Notes: generated from the sequence alone by a model not told the origin. Shown: positions 26,143 to 35,407, counted from the stretch's first letter. The stretch is 64,000 nucleotides of DNA from Celeribacter arenosi (GCF_039539485.1 NZ_BAABDF010000003.1:186001-250000); one strand, 5' to 3'. Numbers and translations are program-made.

Positions 26143-27305
26143 TCGGCACCTCCGCTAATTCGGGACAAAAGCGACGGCTTATCGGCCTCAAAATCGCTCT
26201 CGATCCATATTTTTTCGAGCCGCTTGAGAGCCGCGCCCAGCGCCGGTCCCTCAAAAGCAGGCATAATATCACGCGCGCTCACCGGAAACGTCGCCCCTGC
26301 GCCCTTGGCGATTTCAGTATCCAGTTCGTCCGAATAGGCCTGCTCGAACAAGGCACTTCTGAGACGTAGCGCGGCTTGGCCATCGGTTTCACCGAGCCGA
26401 TACCCGACCTCACCCGCGCCCCACGTCGACTCGGCCGCTTCGCGAAGGCTCATGATCCGCTTCGTCTGCGCATTTGAAAGCCGTAACAACTCGCCAATCT
26501 CGGACCACGATGCACCGGCCATCGCCGCCAGACGCGCAATCGGGTCGCACCCGCGCTCGTCGTGCATAAATAGAAACAGGGTTTTGCTATCAGGCGCGGG
26601 AATGAGGTGGCTCAAAATGCCTGTCGATTCCATCGCTCCGATCGCTGGCGCAGGATCAGCGGCTGACAGTAGTTTCACCACCTCCGAACCGAGCCGCTCT
26701 TTGGAAATCACGTCCAGCCCACCCGCCAGAGACGCACATGCGGCCAACGCTTCAGGATCGGGACCCTCTGAGGGGTCGCCATACCAAGCGTAGAACCGGA
26801 AAAACCTCAAAATTCGCAGATAATCTTCACGAATACGCATTTCAGGATCATCAATAAACCGGACCTTACGAGCGCGCAGATCCTGCAATCCACCCAAAGG
26901 ATCAACAACCTGCCCCTCGGCATCGGCGTAAATCGCATTCATCGTGAAATCGCGGCGGCGGGCGTCATCTTCCAACCTGTCGGAAAACGCAACTACGGCG
27001 CGTCGACCATCGGTTTCGACATCTTTGCGAAACGTCGTAATTTCGAAGGGCGTGCGATCTACAATCACCGTAACCGTGCCGTGGGATGTTCCGGTCTGCA
27101 CAACCTGTAGACCAGCGCGCTCGGCGATCTCGGTCACCACCTCTGGGCGGGCCGCCGTCGAAATATCAATGTCGCTGGCCGAGGCCCCGATCAACGCGTT
27201 ACGCACACAGCCACCGACGAAATAGGCCTCAATCCCCGCATTCGCGAAGACATCCATGACCTGCCGGGTCGACGGCAATGACAACCATTCTGCGCTGAGT
27301 TTCAT
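26139..27305 (-). CDS. cca: CCA tRNA nucleotidyltransferase
   Basis: 388 residues from the ATG at 27305, which overlaps the NUDIX stop (ATGA); the frame runs 37 codons further up but inside the previous gene. The class II nucleotidyltransferase signature GGCVRNALIG at 31-40 and catalytic DID at 45-47 are present. The motif RRRDFTMNAIY and RIREDYLRILRFFRFYA follow. It adds or repairs the 3' CCA end of tRNAs. A poly(A) polymerase cannot be strictly excluded, but size and context favour Cca. Confidence 0.94.
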   Translation of the reverse strand: MKLSAEWLSLPSTRQVMDVFANAGIEAYFVGGCVRNALIGASASDIDISTAARPEVVTEIAERAGLQVVQTGTSHGTVTVIVDRTPFEITTFRKDVETDGRRAVVAFSDRLEDDARRRDFTMNAIYADAEGQVVDPLGGLQDLRARKVRFIDDPEMRIREDYLRILRFFRFYAWYGDPSEGPDPEALAACASLAGGLDVISKERLGSEVVKLLSAADPAPAIGAMESTGILSHLIPAPDSKTLFLFMHDERGCDPIARLAAMAGASWSEIGELLRLSNAQTKRIMSLREAAESTWGAGEVGYRLGETDGQAALRLRSALFEQAYSDELDTEIAKGAGATFPVSARDIMPAFEGPALGAALKRLEKIWIESDFEADKPSLLSRISGGAE

Positions 27306-27910
27306 ACCACCTCTTGCCACGCTTGGGCCATCGCCCGAAGAACGCGCGCGGTGGCGCCCCAAATGTAATATGGGCCGTAGGGCACGGTAAAGAACCGACG
27401 ATCCTGCCCTTTCCAATGGCGCGACTGGATCGAATACCGCGCCGGATCGAGGACATGCTGCATCGGAACCGCGAAGATCTCCCCGACTTCGCCCGGCTCG
27501 GCAACCGCATCGAAATCGTCTCTAATCCAGCCCAAAACAGGGTGCATTTCATAGCTTGTGACCGTCTCATGTGTCGGCAACAGACCAATCACATCAACCA
27601 ATTTCGGGTCGAGAGCGATTTCTTCGTGGGCTTCTCGCAGCGCCGCATCGGTTACGGTTTCATCGCCCTCATCCATTCGACCACCCGGAAACGCAATCTG
27701 TCCCGGGTGGTGGCGCAAATGCGATGCGCGCTTGGTCAGCACAAGCATCGCCTGACCGTCACGCTCAATAACCGGAACGAGAACGCCCGCCTTTCGCAGC
27801 GGCGCACCACGCGGCGGCGCGATATCGGCGTTCAGGTCAAAATCAGACGTAGCCCCACGGCTCGCGGTGACGAGCTGCGCAAGGCTATGTCGATCAATCC
27901 TGCGCGCCAT
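27302..27910 (-). CDS. CoA pyrophosphatase-type NUDIX hydrolase
   Basis: 202 residues from the ATG at 27910, which lies within the 3' end of hslO (17-nt overlap). The CoA-specific UPF0035 motif LTKRASHLRHHPGQIAFPGG sits directly before the NUDIX box GGRMDEGDETVTDAALREAH. These enzymes split CoA, often oxidised CoA, to phosphopantetheine and 3',5'-ADP. Middle gene of the hslO-NUDIX-cca-methyltransferase operon. Confidence 0.9.
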   Translation of the reverse strand: MARRIDRHSLAQLVTASRGATSDFDLNADIAPPRGAPLRKAGVLVPVIERDGQAMLVLTKRASHLRHHPGQIAFPGGRMDEGDETVTDAALREAHEEIALDPKLVDVIGLLPTHETVTSYEMHPVLGWIRDDFDAVAEPGEVGEIFAVPMQHVLDPARYSIQSRHWKGQDRRFFTVPYGPYYIWGATARVLRAMAQAWQEVV

Positions 27911-28895
27911 CGTCGTCCGCCTCAAACCCAACGGTGGACGGGTCCAGTTCGTAACGGGCGCCACAGAACTGGCAATCCGCCACAACCTGACCCTCATCCG
28001 TGGTCATATGCGCTATGTCGCGGCTCGAATAAATCGACAGGCTTTGACGAACGCGGTCTTCCGAACAGTTACACCCAAAGGCAACTTGCTGCGGATCGAA
28101 CACACGCGGCTGATCTTCGTGGAACAACCGCACCAAAAGCTCGGTTGCCTGAATGCGCGGCCCAATCAACTCCATATCATCGACCGTATCGAGGTGGAAA
28201 TTAGCCCGATTCCAACTATCGATCTCGTCCTCTGTCAGAATGTCATTTGCCCGCACGAGACCATCTTCGTCTCCACCTTCGGCGTTGAGAACCGACGGCG
28301 ACGCTTTTGGCATCTTTTGCAACATGATCCCGCCGCCGCGCCACGTCTCCGCTTCGCCCGCCAACGTGGACTTCCCGAAAGCGACCCGAAACCGCGTTGG
28401 AAGCTGCTCTGATTGCGCGAAATAGGTCTCCGCACAGGCCGCAAGCGACCCGCCGGCAATCGGCGTAATGCCCTGATAGGGCACATTCCCTTGCCCTTGA
28501 TCGATCAGGATCGCGAAATAGCCGCGCCCGATTTGCGTAAAGGGATCAACACCTTGCTCCAACCGCTCCGCATCATAGGAGGCGTATCCCCTGATTTGGG
28601 CAGGCTCGCCATCGGCCGTCGGTGCGTAATAATCCGTCGCGATAAGTCGCGCAGGCCCGTCACCGCGGATCTGAATGGATAGCTTCCAACGCAACTTGAT
28701 CGTCTGACCGATCATCGCAGTCAGCAAAGCCGCCTCGGCAACCAGCGCCTCGATTTCCGGCGGGTAATTGTGCTTGGACAGCACCTCATCCAAAACACCG
28801 TCCAGACGCGCAACGCGACCCCGGATGTCTGAGGCATCAAGTTGAAACGGAAGGACAGTGTCATCCCACGCGATTTTCGATCCAAGCATAGTCAT
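27894..28895 (-). CDS. hslO: Redox-regulated chaperone Hsp33
   Basis: 333 residues. The C terminus carries the zinc switch with Cys275, Cys277 (CNC) and Cys308, Cys311 (CQFC). On oxidation these release zinc and activate the holdase. The N-terminal domain matches Hsp33 (LPFQLDASDIRGRVARLDGV). An alternative ATG two codons later is possible. First gene of a four-gene overlapping operon; a divergent NUDIX gene starts about 70 nt upstream. Confidence 0.96.
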   Translation of the reverse strand: MTMLGSKIAWDDTVLPFQLDASDIRGRVARLDGVLDEVLSKHNYPPEIEALVAEAALLTAMIGQTIKLRWKLSIQIRGDGPARLIATDYYAPTADGEPAQIRGYASYDAERLEQGVDPFTQIGRGYFAILIDQGQGNVPYQGITPIAGGSLAACAETYFAQSEQLPTRFRVAFGKSTLAGEAETWRGGGIMLQKMPKASPSVLNAEGGDEDGLVRANDILTEDEIDSWNRANFHLDTVDDMELIGPRIQATELLVRLFHEDQPRVFDPQQVAFGCNCSEDRVRQSLSIYSSRDIAHMTTDEGQVVADCQFCGARYELDPSTVGFEADDDGAQD

Positions 28896-28968
28896 TTTCC
28901 CGATTGTGCTGCCGTGGCATAACTTTTTACCAAGGTGGCGACAACCTTTGCCAAATCAAGGAGCGCGC

Positions 28969-29448
28969 ATGAGACGGTTCGGAAAATCCCGCCAAAATGG
29001 CATCACCTATCGCGCGCGTCCGGGCGCATATGCGATCCTTCCCGCCAATGGGCAGCTCCTCCTAACCCATCAGGGCGGCATCCATAACGAATTCCAACTC
29101 CCCGGCGGCGGTATAGACCCGGGCGAGTCGCCGATTGCCGCGCTCCATCGGGAAGTCTTCGAGGAAACCGGATGGCGAATCGGAGCAATCCGCCGGCTTT
29201 GGGCCTTCCGGCGCTACGTCTTCATGCCTGAATACGACATGCACGCGGAGAAACTCTGCCACATCTTTCTGGCGCGCCCGATCCGCAAATTGTCTTTACC
29301 TTCGGAAGCTGGCCATACGGCAGTCTGGACCTCACACGCCTTCGCAATGCAAAATGTCGCCAACCCTGGCGACCGTTTCGTGCTTCAAACCCTCTTTTCG
29401 CCGTCGAATTCCAACAAGATTGCAGAGACGTCGTCGTCGAAGCCCTGA
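28969..29448 (+). CDS. NUDIX hydrolase
   Basis: 159 residues from the ATG at 28969, preceded by AAGGAG; the open frame upstream belongs to the hslO control region. NUDIX box GGIDPGESPIAALHREVFEE, then TGW. It resembles NUDIX proteins such as the DIPP-like group found in roseobacters, but the substrate cannot be told. Its 3' end overlaps by 64 nt the 3' end of the convergent PP2C gene, an unusually long convergent overlap. Confidence 0.85.
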   Translation: MRRFGKSRQNGITYRARPGAYAILPANGQLLLTHQGGIHNEFQLPGGGIDPGESPIAALHREVFEETGWRIGAIRRLWAFRRYVFMPEYDMHAEKLCHIFLARPIRKLSLPSEAGHTAVWTSHAFAMQNVANPGDRFVLQTLFSPSNSNKIAETSSSKP

Positions 29449-30701
29449 TCCTTGTTATAGCTGGCAAGTGTCCACAAAAACGTATCGAGGAACTCTTTGC
29501 CCGACCGACCCGAGATCGCTGTGAACTGATCGATCAAACCGTCTTCCCCGAGCATCTTTCCCTCCGGATCGGGACATTCCGTGACGCCGTCAGAATAGAA
29601 AAGCACACGGTCGCCGGCGCCCAGATCGACCCGAATGTCCTCGAACTGCGCCTCAGCAAAGAGCCCAATTGGCATTCCGCCGGCACCAAGAAAATCCGTG
29701 CCGCCGTCCGCGCGCTGAAGCAGCGGATGGGGGTGCCCGCATTGCACAAAATCGAGAACGCCCGAGGCCGTGTTAAAGTGACCCAGAAGCATGGTGAAAT
29801 AGAGGTCCGTCTCCATCTCTTCGAGCATGAGCCGGTTGAGTTTTTCGGCGACGAGCGACGGACGCATCCCGACCAGCACCCCATCATCGCCCCGTTCAAT
29901 GGCGATATTTTGCTCCGGCGTGCTCCCCGTCAGATAGGCCGCCAACCGCGCCGTCATCAATGCAGAGGCAATACCGTGACCGGACACATCGAGCGAAAAC
30001 ACCCCAAAACTGTCGTCACCAATCGGGAAAAACCCGACGAGATCGCCACCAACATGGCCACACGGGTGCAAAATAAGTGACAGCTGCGCTGTACCGAAGT
30101 CCCGAAACCTTTCGCGCACCAATGACTGCTGGAGTTTACGTGCCTCGACCAAATCCCTATCGACAGAATCGTACAGGTCCGAAATCTCTTGAAGCGTTGT
30201 GCTGATCAAACGGTTTTTCTCGGTCAACTCGCGCTCGACCCTCAAAATCCGCTCACCCGCACGAATCCGCGCGAGCAATTCATCGCCCGCTACTGGTTTG
30301 GTGAGAAAATCATCCGCTCCGACATCCAGGCCTCTCGCAACTTCTGCCTTGTCGGATTTGGACGTCAGCAAAATGAAGTACCCGTAGTGGGTCCGGTCGA
30401 GATTACGAAACGCTTCGCAAAACTCCAAACCCGTCATGCCCGGCATCATCCAATCCGAAACAACAAGGTCAATGTTCTCCGTCGCGCAGATTTTGAGCGC
30501 CTCGTCGCCCGACCCCGCCTCATGCACCAAATACCCCCACCGGCTAAGGTACGAAGACAGAATCCGACGCTGCGCCCGGGAGTCGTCGACAACCAACACG
30601 GAATGGACGACGCCGTTCTCCGGCACGGGACTGGGCTGTTTGATGTGATTATGCGCGACTGCCACTCGGGTCTCTCGATCTAGCTCTATCCATTCGATCA
30701 T
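29385..30701 (-). CDS. Response regulator with PP2C/SpoIIE-type phosphatase output
   Basis: 438 residues. A receiver domain (about 34-150) has the acidic pair DD39-40, phosphoacceptor Asp83 (VVSDWMMPG), Thr113 and Lys135. A coiled-coil linker (about 150-200) leads to an RsbU/SpoIIE PP2C domain with the metal aspartates in GGDLVG, SLDVSGHG, YSDGVTE and FDDDVSAIL. Proteins of this layout dephosphorylate an anti-sigma-antagonist (STAS) protein, or act as phospho-signal outputs. No STAS protein or anti-sigma kinase is adjacent. A divergent Hpt gene 111 nt away is the likely phosphorelay partner. Confidence 0.92.
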   Translation of the reverse strand: MIEWIELDRETRVAVAHNHIKQPSPVPENGVVHSVLVVDDSRAQRRILSSYLSRWGYLVHEAGSGDEALKICATENIDLVVSDWMMPGMTGLEFCEAFRNLDRTHYGYFILLTSKSDKAEVARGLDVGADDFLTKPVAGDELLARIRAGERILRVERELTEKNRLISTTLQEISDLYDSVDRDLVEARKLQQSLVRERFRDFGTAQLSLILHPCGHVGGDLVGFFPIGDDSFGVFSLDVSGHGIASALMTARLAAYLTGSTPEQNIAIERGDDGVLVGMRPSLVAEKLNRLMLEEMETDLYFTMLLGHFNTASGVLDFVQCGHPHPLLQRADGGTDFLGAGGMPIGLFAEAQFEDIRVDLGAGDRVLFYSDGVTECPDPEGKMLGEDGLIDQFTAISGRSGKEFLDTFLWTLASYNKDQGFDDDVSAILLEFDGEKRV

Positions 30702-30812
30702 GCCGGCGCGCCTTTTAACGCAGGCTTAATGTGAGAGTTTTATTGAATAAATTTCTTACCTTCGCGGTTTAGTAACCCGCCGGAGGCATCATTCCCTCAA
30801 AAGGAGTTCACC

Positions 30813-31139
30813 ATGATCGACTGGGACCGAATCGACATACTGCGGAGTGAAGTCGGCCCTGAGGATTTCGGGGAGGTTGTTGAGCTATTTCTCGAAGAGG
30901 TGGATGAAGTGATCGCTGCCATGCGGGACAAAACCAACACGATGACGCTCGCCGAAACGATGCACTTTCTCAAAGGTAGTTCGCTAAATCTCGGCTTCGC
31001 AACTTTTTCGAGCCTCTGCCGCGGCGCTGAAATCATGCTTGCGGCGGGGCAGGCCGACGAAATCGATATGGATGAAATAATCGATTGCTACGATGCGTCG
31101 CGCCAAACCTTTCTGGAACACGTCGAACGGGCCGCTTGA
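30813..31139 (+). CDS. Hpt phosphotransfer protein
   Basis: 108 residues forming one Hpt domain, an all-helical phosphotransfer module. The phospho-accepting histidine is His51 in the motif HFLKGSS. AAAGGAG lies 7 nt before the ATG. It has no kinase or receiver domain, so it must take phosphate from a hybrid kinase elsewhere and pass it on, probably to the divergently encoded PP2C response regulator. Its stop is immediately next to that of ilvA. Confidence 0.9.
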   Translation: MIDWDRIDILRSEVGPEDFGEVVELFLEEVDEVIAAMRDKTNTMTLAETMHFLKGSSLNLGFATFSSLCRGAEIMLAAGQADEIDMDEIIDCYDASRQTFLEHVERAA

Positions 31140-32390
31140 TCAGATCAGGAATTCGGACAACGCCTTATCTTCGGTGATGTCGCGATAGGTGAGGCCCGCC
31201 ACATCCATTTTCCCGAACAGCACTTTGAAGTTTTCGGGCGCTTCCGTTTCGATCCCGATCAGAACCGACCCGAAATTTCGCGCTGACTTCTTCAAATACT
31301 CAAAGCGCGCGATGTCGTCATTTGGCCCCAACATTTCGAGAAACTCGCGCAGCGCACCCGGCCTCTGCGGCATCCTGAGAATGAAATACTTTTTCAGTCC
31401 CTGATATTTCTGCGCCCGTTCTTTGACCTCGGGCAGGCGTTCGAAATCGAAATTGCCGCCCGTGGTGACACAAAGCACGCGCTTGCCGGCAATCCGGTCG
31501 CGCAAATCCTCAAGCACATCAACAGATAGCGCGCCGGCAGGCTCCAAAACGATCCCTTCGACGTTCAAGAGTTCCAATATCGTCGCGCAAACGCGATCCT
31601 CGGACACCGCAAAAACGTTGTCGCGCGGCGTGTCGGACAACATCGAAAACGGTAGCGCACCGATCCGCGCAACCGCCGCCCCATCCACAAAACTGTCAAC
31701 CTGCTCAAGCGTCACCGGCCCGCCATTCGCCAACGCGGCCCAAAAACTACGCCCGCCTCTTGGCTCAACCAAAATAAACTCTGCATCGGGTGATCTTTCA
31801 CGAAAGTAGGAAACCATGCCCGCAGACAATCCACCGCCGCCGATCGGTACGATGACGATGTCGGGCGCACCCATTTGGCGCAACGCCTCGACCGCTACGG
31901 TGGCCTGCCCTTCGATCACATCCACGTCGTCAAATGGCGCGAGAAAATGCCCCCCCGCCTGCGCGCAATGTGCCTGAGCCGCCGCGAGCGTGTCGTCGAA
32001 ATAGTCCCCAACCAACTGGATATCGATCCAATCCCCGCCGAATATCCGGGTTTTCTGGATTTTCTGCTGTGGCGTTGTTACGGGCATAAAGATCACGCCC
32101 CGCACCCCGAGTTGGCGACACGCATAGGCCACACCCTGCGCGTGATTACCCGCAGAAGCGCACACAAACAGGTTCTGGTCAGGATCCTGCGCGCGCACTT
32201 TGTTCATCGCATTCCACGCACCACGCAATTTGTAGGACCGCACAGGCGTCAGGTCTTCGCGTTTAAGCCAGATATCGGCACCAAACCGGTGCGAGAGGTG
32301 GTCATTGCGCGCGCAGGGTGTCGTCTCGAACAACTCCCGAATGCGCGTTTCGGCAGCTTCCGCACGCTGCGCAAATCCGGCGTTATCCAT
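31140..32390 (-). CDS. ilvA: Threonine ammonia-lyase (biosynthetic type)
   Basis: 416 residues from the ATG at 32390, which shares a base with the stop of the upstream gene (TGATG). PLP-binding Lys54 lies in VRSYKLRGAWN; the glycine loop is PIGGGGLSAGM. A single ACT-like regulatory domain (about 330-416) suggests feedback control by isoleucine. It deaminates threonine to 2-oxobutanoate, the first step of isoleucine synthesis. The 24-residue upstream open frame is inside the neighbour and is left out. Confidence 0.94.
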   Translation of the reverse strand: MDNAGFAQRAEAAETRIRELFETTPCARNDHLSHRFGADIWLKREDLTPVRSYKLRGAWNAMNKVRAQDPDQNLFVCASAGNHAQGVAYACRQLGVRGVIFMPVTTPQQKIQKTRIFGGDWIDIQLVGDYFDDTLAAAQAHCAQAGGHFLAPFDDVDVIEGQATVAVEALRQMGAPDIVIVPIGGGGLSAGMVSYFRERSPDAEFILVEPRGGRSFWAALANGGPVTLEQVDSFVDGAAVARIGALPFSMLSDTPRDNVFAVSEDRVCATILELLNVEGIVLEPAGALSVDVLEDLRDRIAGKRVLCVTTGGNFDFERLPEVKERAQKYQGLKKYFILRMPQRPGALREFLEMLGPNDDIARFEYLKKSARNFGSVLIGIETEAPENFKVLFGKMDVAGLTYRDITEDKALSEFLI

Positions 32391-33133
32391 CACATGTCTC
32401 CCGCGCTGACCGCTTCGTAGATGGATGACAGCAGGCTGACACCAACCATCAGGATCACCCACCCCGCCGCCAGTTCGTAAAGAAGACCGATAATGCCATC
32501 ACCCAAAACAACCGCGGGCACCTGCAACAACAGGATACCCATCAGGCCCAATATCGCCGCCTGAAAAATCGCGCCGCTGATTTTGGAGGTCATTGCCCAC
32601 GCCGCCCCCAACCCGAGATTTTCGCCCAGCGCCGCGGCCGGCAAAATTGGCGACACGCGGTAAAATCCGTAAATGGCAGGCAGTCCGACGAGCGCGGCGA
32701 TCACAATCACCCCCACACTCTGAATTGCGCTCCCCAACAACATGGACATCACCCCCGACGCCAAGGCCCCGAACAGAATGACGAGAATCCCGATCTTGAT
32801 GGTGTTGATCGCATAGGCCCAAATCGGCCCGCCCTGCCATTGTGGAAGCACCGATGTCGGACGTTCTCCGCTCAGAACAAAACGATGCCATGCAACCGCG
32901 ATCCAACAGGACGCCAAAGCGACCGAAAGAGAGACCAACAAAACGATCAAGGCAATCGACAACGGCACCTGCGCGGCGGCCCCTTCGCCGATCAAATTGT
33001 TCGCGACAACTTCCGCGCTAATGATCTGGATCGCGATCATCCCGATCCAAATGAGCCCCGAAACCGCAAGGGCTTCGTTAAAGTTATTGGCCACGCGTCG
33101 CACGGAATAGCGAAAAAGCTCGAATCCTGTCAT
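32390..33133 (-). CDS. Polytopic membrane protein, unknown function
   Basis: 247 residues with about six predicted membrane helices (for example LAVSGLIWIGMIAIQII, LSIALIVLLVSLSVALA, IGILVILFGALASGVM, VIVIAALVGLPAIYGF). The N terminus (MTGFELFRYSVRR) is cytosolic and basic. I do not recognise a named family. No transporter signature is seen. Its stop overlaps the ilvA start by one base, so translation of ilvA is probably coupled to it. Confidence 0.8.
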   Translation of the reverse strand: MTGFELFRYSVRRVANNFNEALAVSGLIWIGMIAIQIISAEVVANNLIGEGAAAQVPLSIALIVLLVSLSVALASCWIAVAWHRFVLSGERPTSVLPQWQGGPIWAYAINTIKIGILVILFGALASGVMSMLLGSAIQSVGVIVIAALVGLPAIYGFYRVSPILPAAALGENLGLGAAWAMTSKISGAIFQAAILGLMGILLLQVPAVVLGDGIIGLLYELAAGWVILMVGVSLLSSIYEAVSAGDM

Positions 33134-33264
33134 GCAAATCTTCCCGGTTTTGATCCCACTCGTCTAAAGTTTTTGTGCGGCGAACTAAAGCCTTGGCGTG
33201 AGGAAACCTTGCCCTTCCGGCGAAAACCCGATAATCGCCCGTGCGACATCCGAAAGGGAATTCC

Positions 33265-34488
33265 ATGACCGCGCCAAAGAAAGTCGTGCTTGCCTACTCA
33301 GGCGGCCTCGATACCTCGATCATCCTTAAATGGCTTCAAACGGAATACGGCTGCGAGGTTGTTACCTTCACCGCAGACCTCGGCCAGGGTGAAGAACTCG
33401 AACCCGCCCGTGCCAAGGCCGAACTTCTCGGCATCCCGTCGGAAAACATCTACATCGAAGACCTGCGCGAAGAATTCGTGCGCGACTTCGTTTTCCCGAT
33501 GTTCCGCGCCAATGCGCTGTACGAAGGCCTCTATCTCCTCGGCACGTCGATTGCCCGCCCGCTGATCTCCAAACGTCTGGTCGAAATCGCGCAGGAAACC
33601 GGCGCCGACGCTGTGGCCCATGGCGCGACCGGCAAAGGCAACGATCAGGTGCGCTTCGAATTGTCCGCCTATGCGCTGAACCCGGAAATCAAAGTGATCG
33701 CCCCATGGCGTGAATGGGACCTGTCGTCGCGCACAAAACTGCTCGAATTCGCAGAACAACACCAGATCCCCGTGGCCAAAGACAAACGTGGCGAAGCCCC
33801 GTTCTCCGTCGACGCCAACCTGCTGCACACCTCTTCCGAGGGCAAAGTCCTCGAAGACCCCGCAGATATGGCGCCGGACTACGTTTTCCAGCGTTCGGTC
33901 GCACCCGAGGATGCGCCCGATGCGCCCGAATTCATCGAAGTGACCTTTGAAAAAGGCGATGCGGTCGCGATCAACGGCGAAGCCATGAGCCCCGCCACAA
34001 TCCTCACCGCCCTGAACGAATACGGCCGCAAACACGGCATCGGCCGTCTCGACTTTGTCGAAAACCGTTTTGTCGGCATGAAATCCCGCGGCATCTACGA
34101 AACGCCCGGCGGCACGATCCTGCTGGAAGCGCACCGCGGCATCGAACAGATCACCCTCGACAGCGGCGCAGGCCACCTCAAGGATTCGATCATGCCGCGC
34201 TATGCGGAACTGATCTACAACGGCTTCTGGTTCTCGCCGGAACGCGAAATGCTTCAGGCATTGATCGACAAATCGCAGGAACACGTTACCGGCACGGTCC
34301 GCGTGCGCCTGTACAAAGGCGCTGCGTTCACCGTCGGTCGCTGGTCGGATCACTCGCTCTATTCCGAGGCCCATGTGACCTTCGAAGACGACGCTGGCGC
34401 ATACGACCAAAAAGACGCGGCAGGCTTCATTCAGCTGAACGCACTGCGCCTGAAACTGCTCGCCGCACGTAACCGTCGGTTCAAATAA
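33265..34488 (+). CDS. argG: Argininosuccinate synthase
   Basis: 407 residues from the ATG at 33265, with GAAAGGGAA upstream. The ATP-pyrophosphatase motif SGGLDTS is at 12-18; GATGKGNDQVRFE and SVDANLLHTSSEG are typical of ArgG. It joins citrulline and aspartate in arginine synthesis. Gene stands alone, with its own terminator; codon use is strongly biased, which suggests high expression. Confidence 0.98.
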   Translation: MTAPKKVVLAYSGGLDTSIILKWLQTEYGCEVVTFTADLGQGEELEPARAKAELLGIPSENIYIEDLREEFVRDFVFPMFRANALYEGLYLLGTSIARPLISKRLVEIAQETGADAVAHGATGKGNDQVRFELSAYALNPEIKVIAPWREWDLSSRTKLLEFAEQHQIPVAKDKRGEAPFSVDANLLHTSSEGKVLEDPADMAPDYVFQRSVAPEDAPDAPEFIEVTFEKGDAVAINGEAMSPATILTALNEYGRKHGIGRLDFVENRFVGMKSRGIYETPGGTILLEAHRGIEQITLDSGAGHLKDSIMPRYAELIYNGFWFSPEREMLQALIDKSQEHVTGTVRVRLYKGAAFTVGRWSDHSLYSEAHVTFEDDAGAYDQKDAAGFIQLNALRLKLLAARNRRFK

Positions 34489-34509
34489 TCGCTGATTGTT
34501 ATGAATTTA

Positions 34510-34532
34510 GGGCGCCTTCGGGTGCCCTTTTT
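34510..34532 (+). terminator. Rho-independent terminator of argG
   Basis: A 7-bp GC-rich stem (34510-34516 with 34521-34527, one G-U pair) with a TTCG tetraloop is followed by five Ts. It lies 21 bases after the argG stop; the T-run reaches the first base of the rbsK stop codon on the other strand. Confidence 0.9.
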
Positions 34533-35407
34533 CATGCCGGATCGAAACGCGCAACCTCATCGGCGGACGGAATAGCATCCGCCGTCCCGTGGCGCGTAAC
34601 TTTGAGGGCCGCCGCCTTCGCCGCCCACTCCATCGCCTCCGAAACCGATTTGCCGAGATCGAGCCCCGCCGCAACATACCCGATATAGGTATCCCCTGCC
34701 GCCGTCGTATCCACGGCATCTACACGCGGAGCCGCCACAACATGGCTTTCACCGGTCTCGTTTGACCGCCACTTCGCGCCCTTCGACCCCAAGGTTACGA
34801 TGACCTCGGGAACAGGAATGGTTTCCACCGTGACGCCCAGCGCGGAACAAAGCTGTTCCGCCTCAACCTCATTCATCACCAACATCGTGACACTCGGCAA
34901 AACCGCGCGAACCGCATCTACCGAAAACGGGGCCGCCGAATAGATCACGCGTATCCCCGCCTTGCTCGCCTGCTCTGCCGCCTGCGCCTGCAACGTTGTC
35001 TCGTTCTGGATCATCAACGTGTCACTGGGCGTTGCCTGCGCCAGAGCCTGCTCCACAGCGCCCGCATCCAACTGCCAATTCGCCCCCGGATCGAGCACGA
35101 TGACGTTTTCGCCATGATCGTCGACATAGATGATCGCATGGCCGGTATCCGTGTCTAATCCGGCCAAAAACCGGCAATCGACACCATATCCTTCGATCCG
35201 TTCACGCACCCAGGTGTCACCGGACCCAATGGCCCCGATGTGGCTGACATGCGCGCCCGCCTTGGCCGCGGCGACGGATTGGTTCGTGCCCTTTCCGCCC
35301 AAACCGATGCTATGCGATCTGGCCTGCAACGTCTCACCGGGCTGCGGCAAATGCGGCACCGCATAGAAGTGATCGATGTTCACTGAACCCAGATTATAGA
35401 CCGCCAC
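34532..35407 (-). CDS. rbsK: Ribokinase (PfkB family)
   Basis: 291 residues. PfkB-family features: GGKGTNQSVAAAKAGA near the N terminus, and the C-terminal signature VDTTAAGDTYIGYVAAGL with the catalytic Asp. Similar to ribokinase, which phosphorylates D-ribose at C5. No ribose transporter or rbsD is nearby; another sugar or nucleoside substrate is possible. It starts 12 nt after maeB, so it is probably in the same transcript. Confidence 0.85.
   Translation of the reverse strand: MAVYNLGSVNIDHFYAVPHLPQPGETLQARSHSIGLGGKGTNQSVAAAKAGAHVSHIGAIGSGDTWVRERIEGYGVDCRFLAGLDTDTGHAIIYVDDHGENVIVLDPGANWQLDAGAVEQALAQATPSDTLMIQNETTLQAQAAEQASKAGIRVIYSAAPFSVDAVRAVLPSVTMLVMNEVEAEQLCSALGVTVETIPVPEVIVTLGSKGAKWRSNETGESHVVAAPRVDAVDTTAAGDTYIGYVAAGLDLGKSVSEAMEWAAKAAALKVTRHGTADAIPSADEVARFDPA

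Noticed and set aside
33298..34410. 370-codon open frame antisense to argG
   Set aside because: Exact shadow of a highly expressed, GC-rich gene; its translation has no family features. Same for the 559-codon frame opposite infB (11518-13197) and the 432-codon frame opposite maeB (36431-37729).
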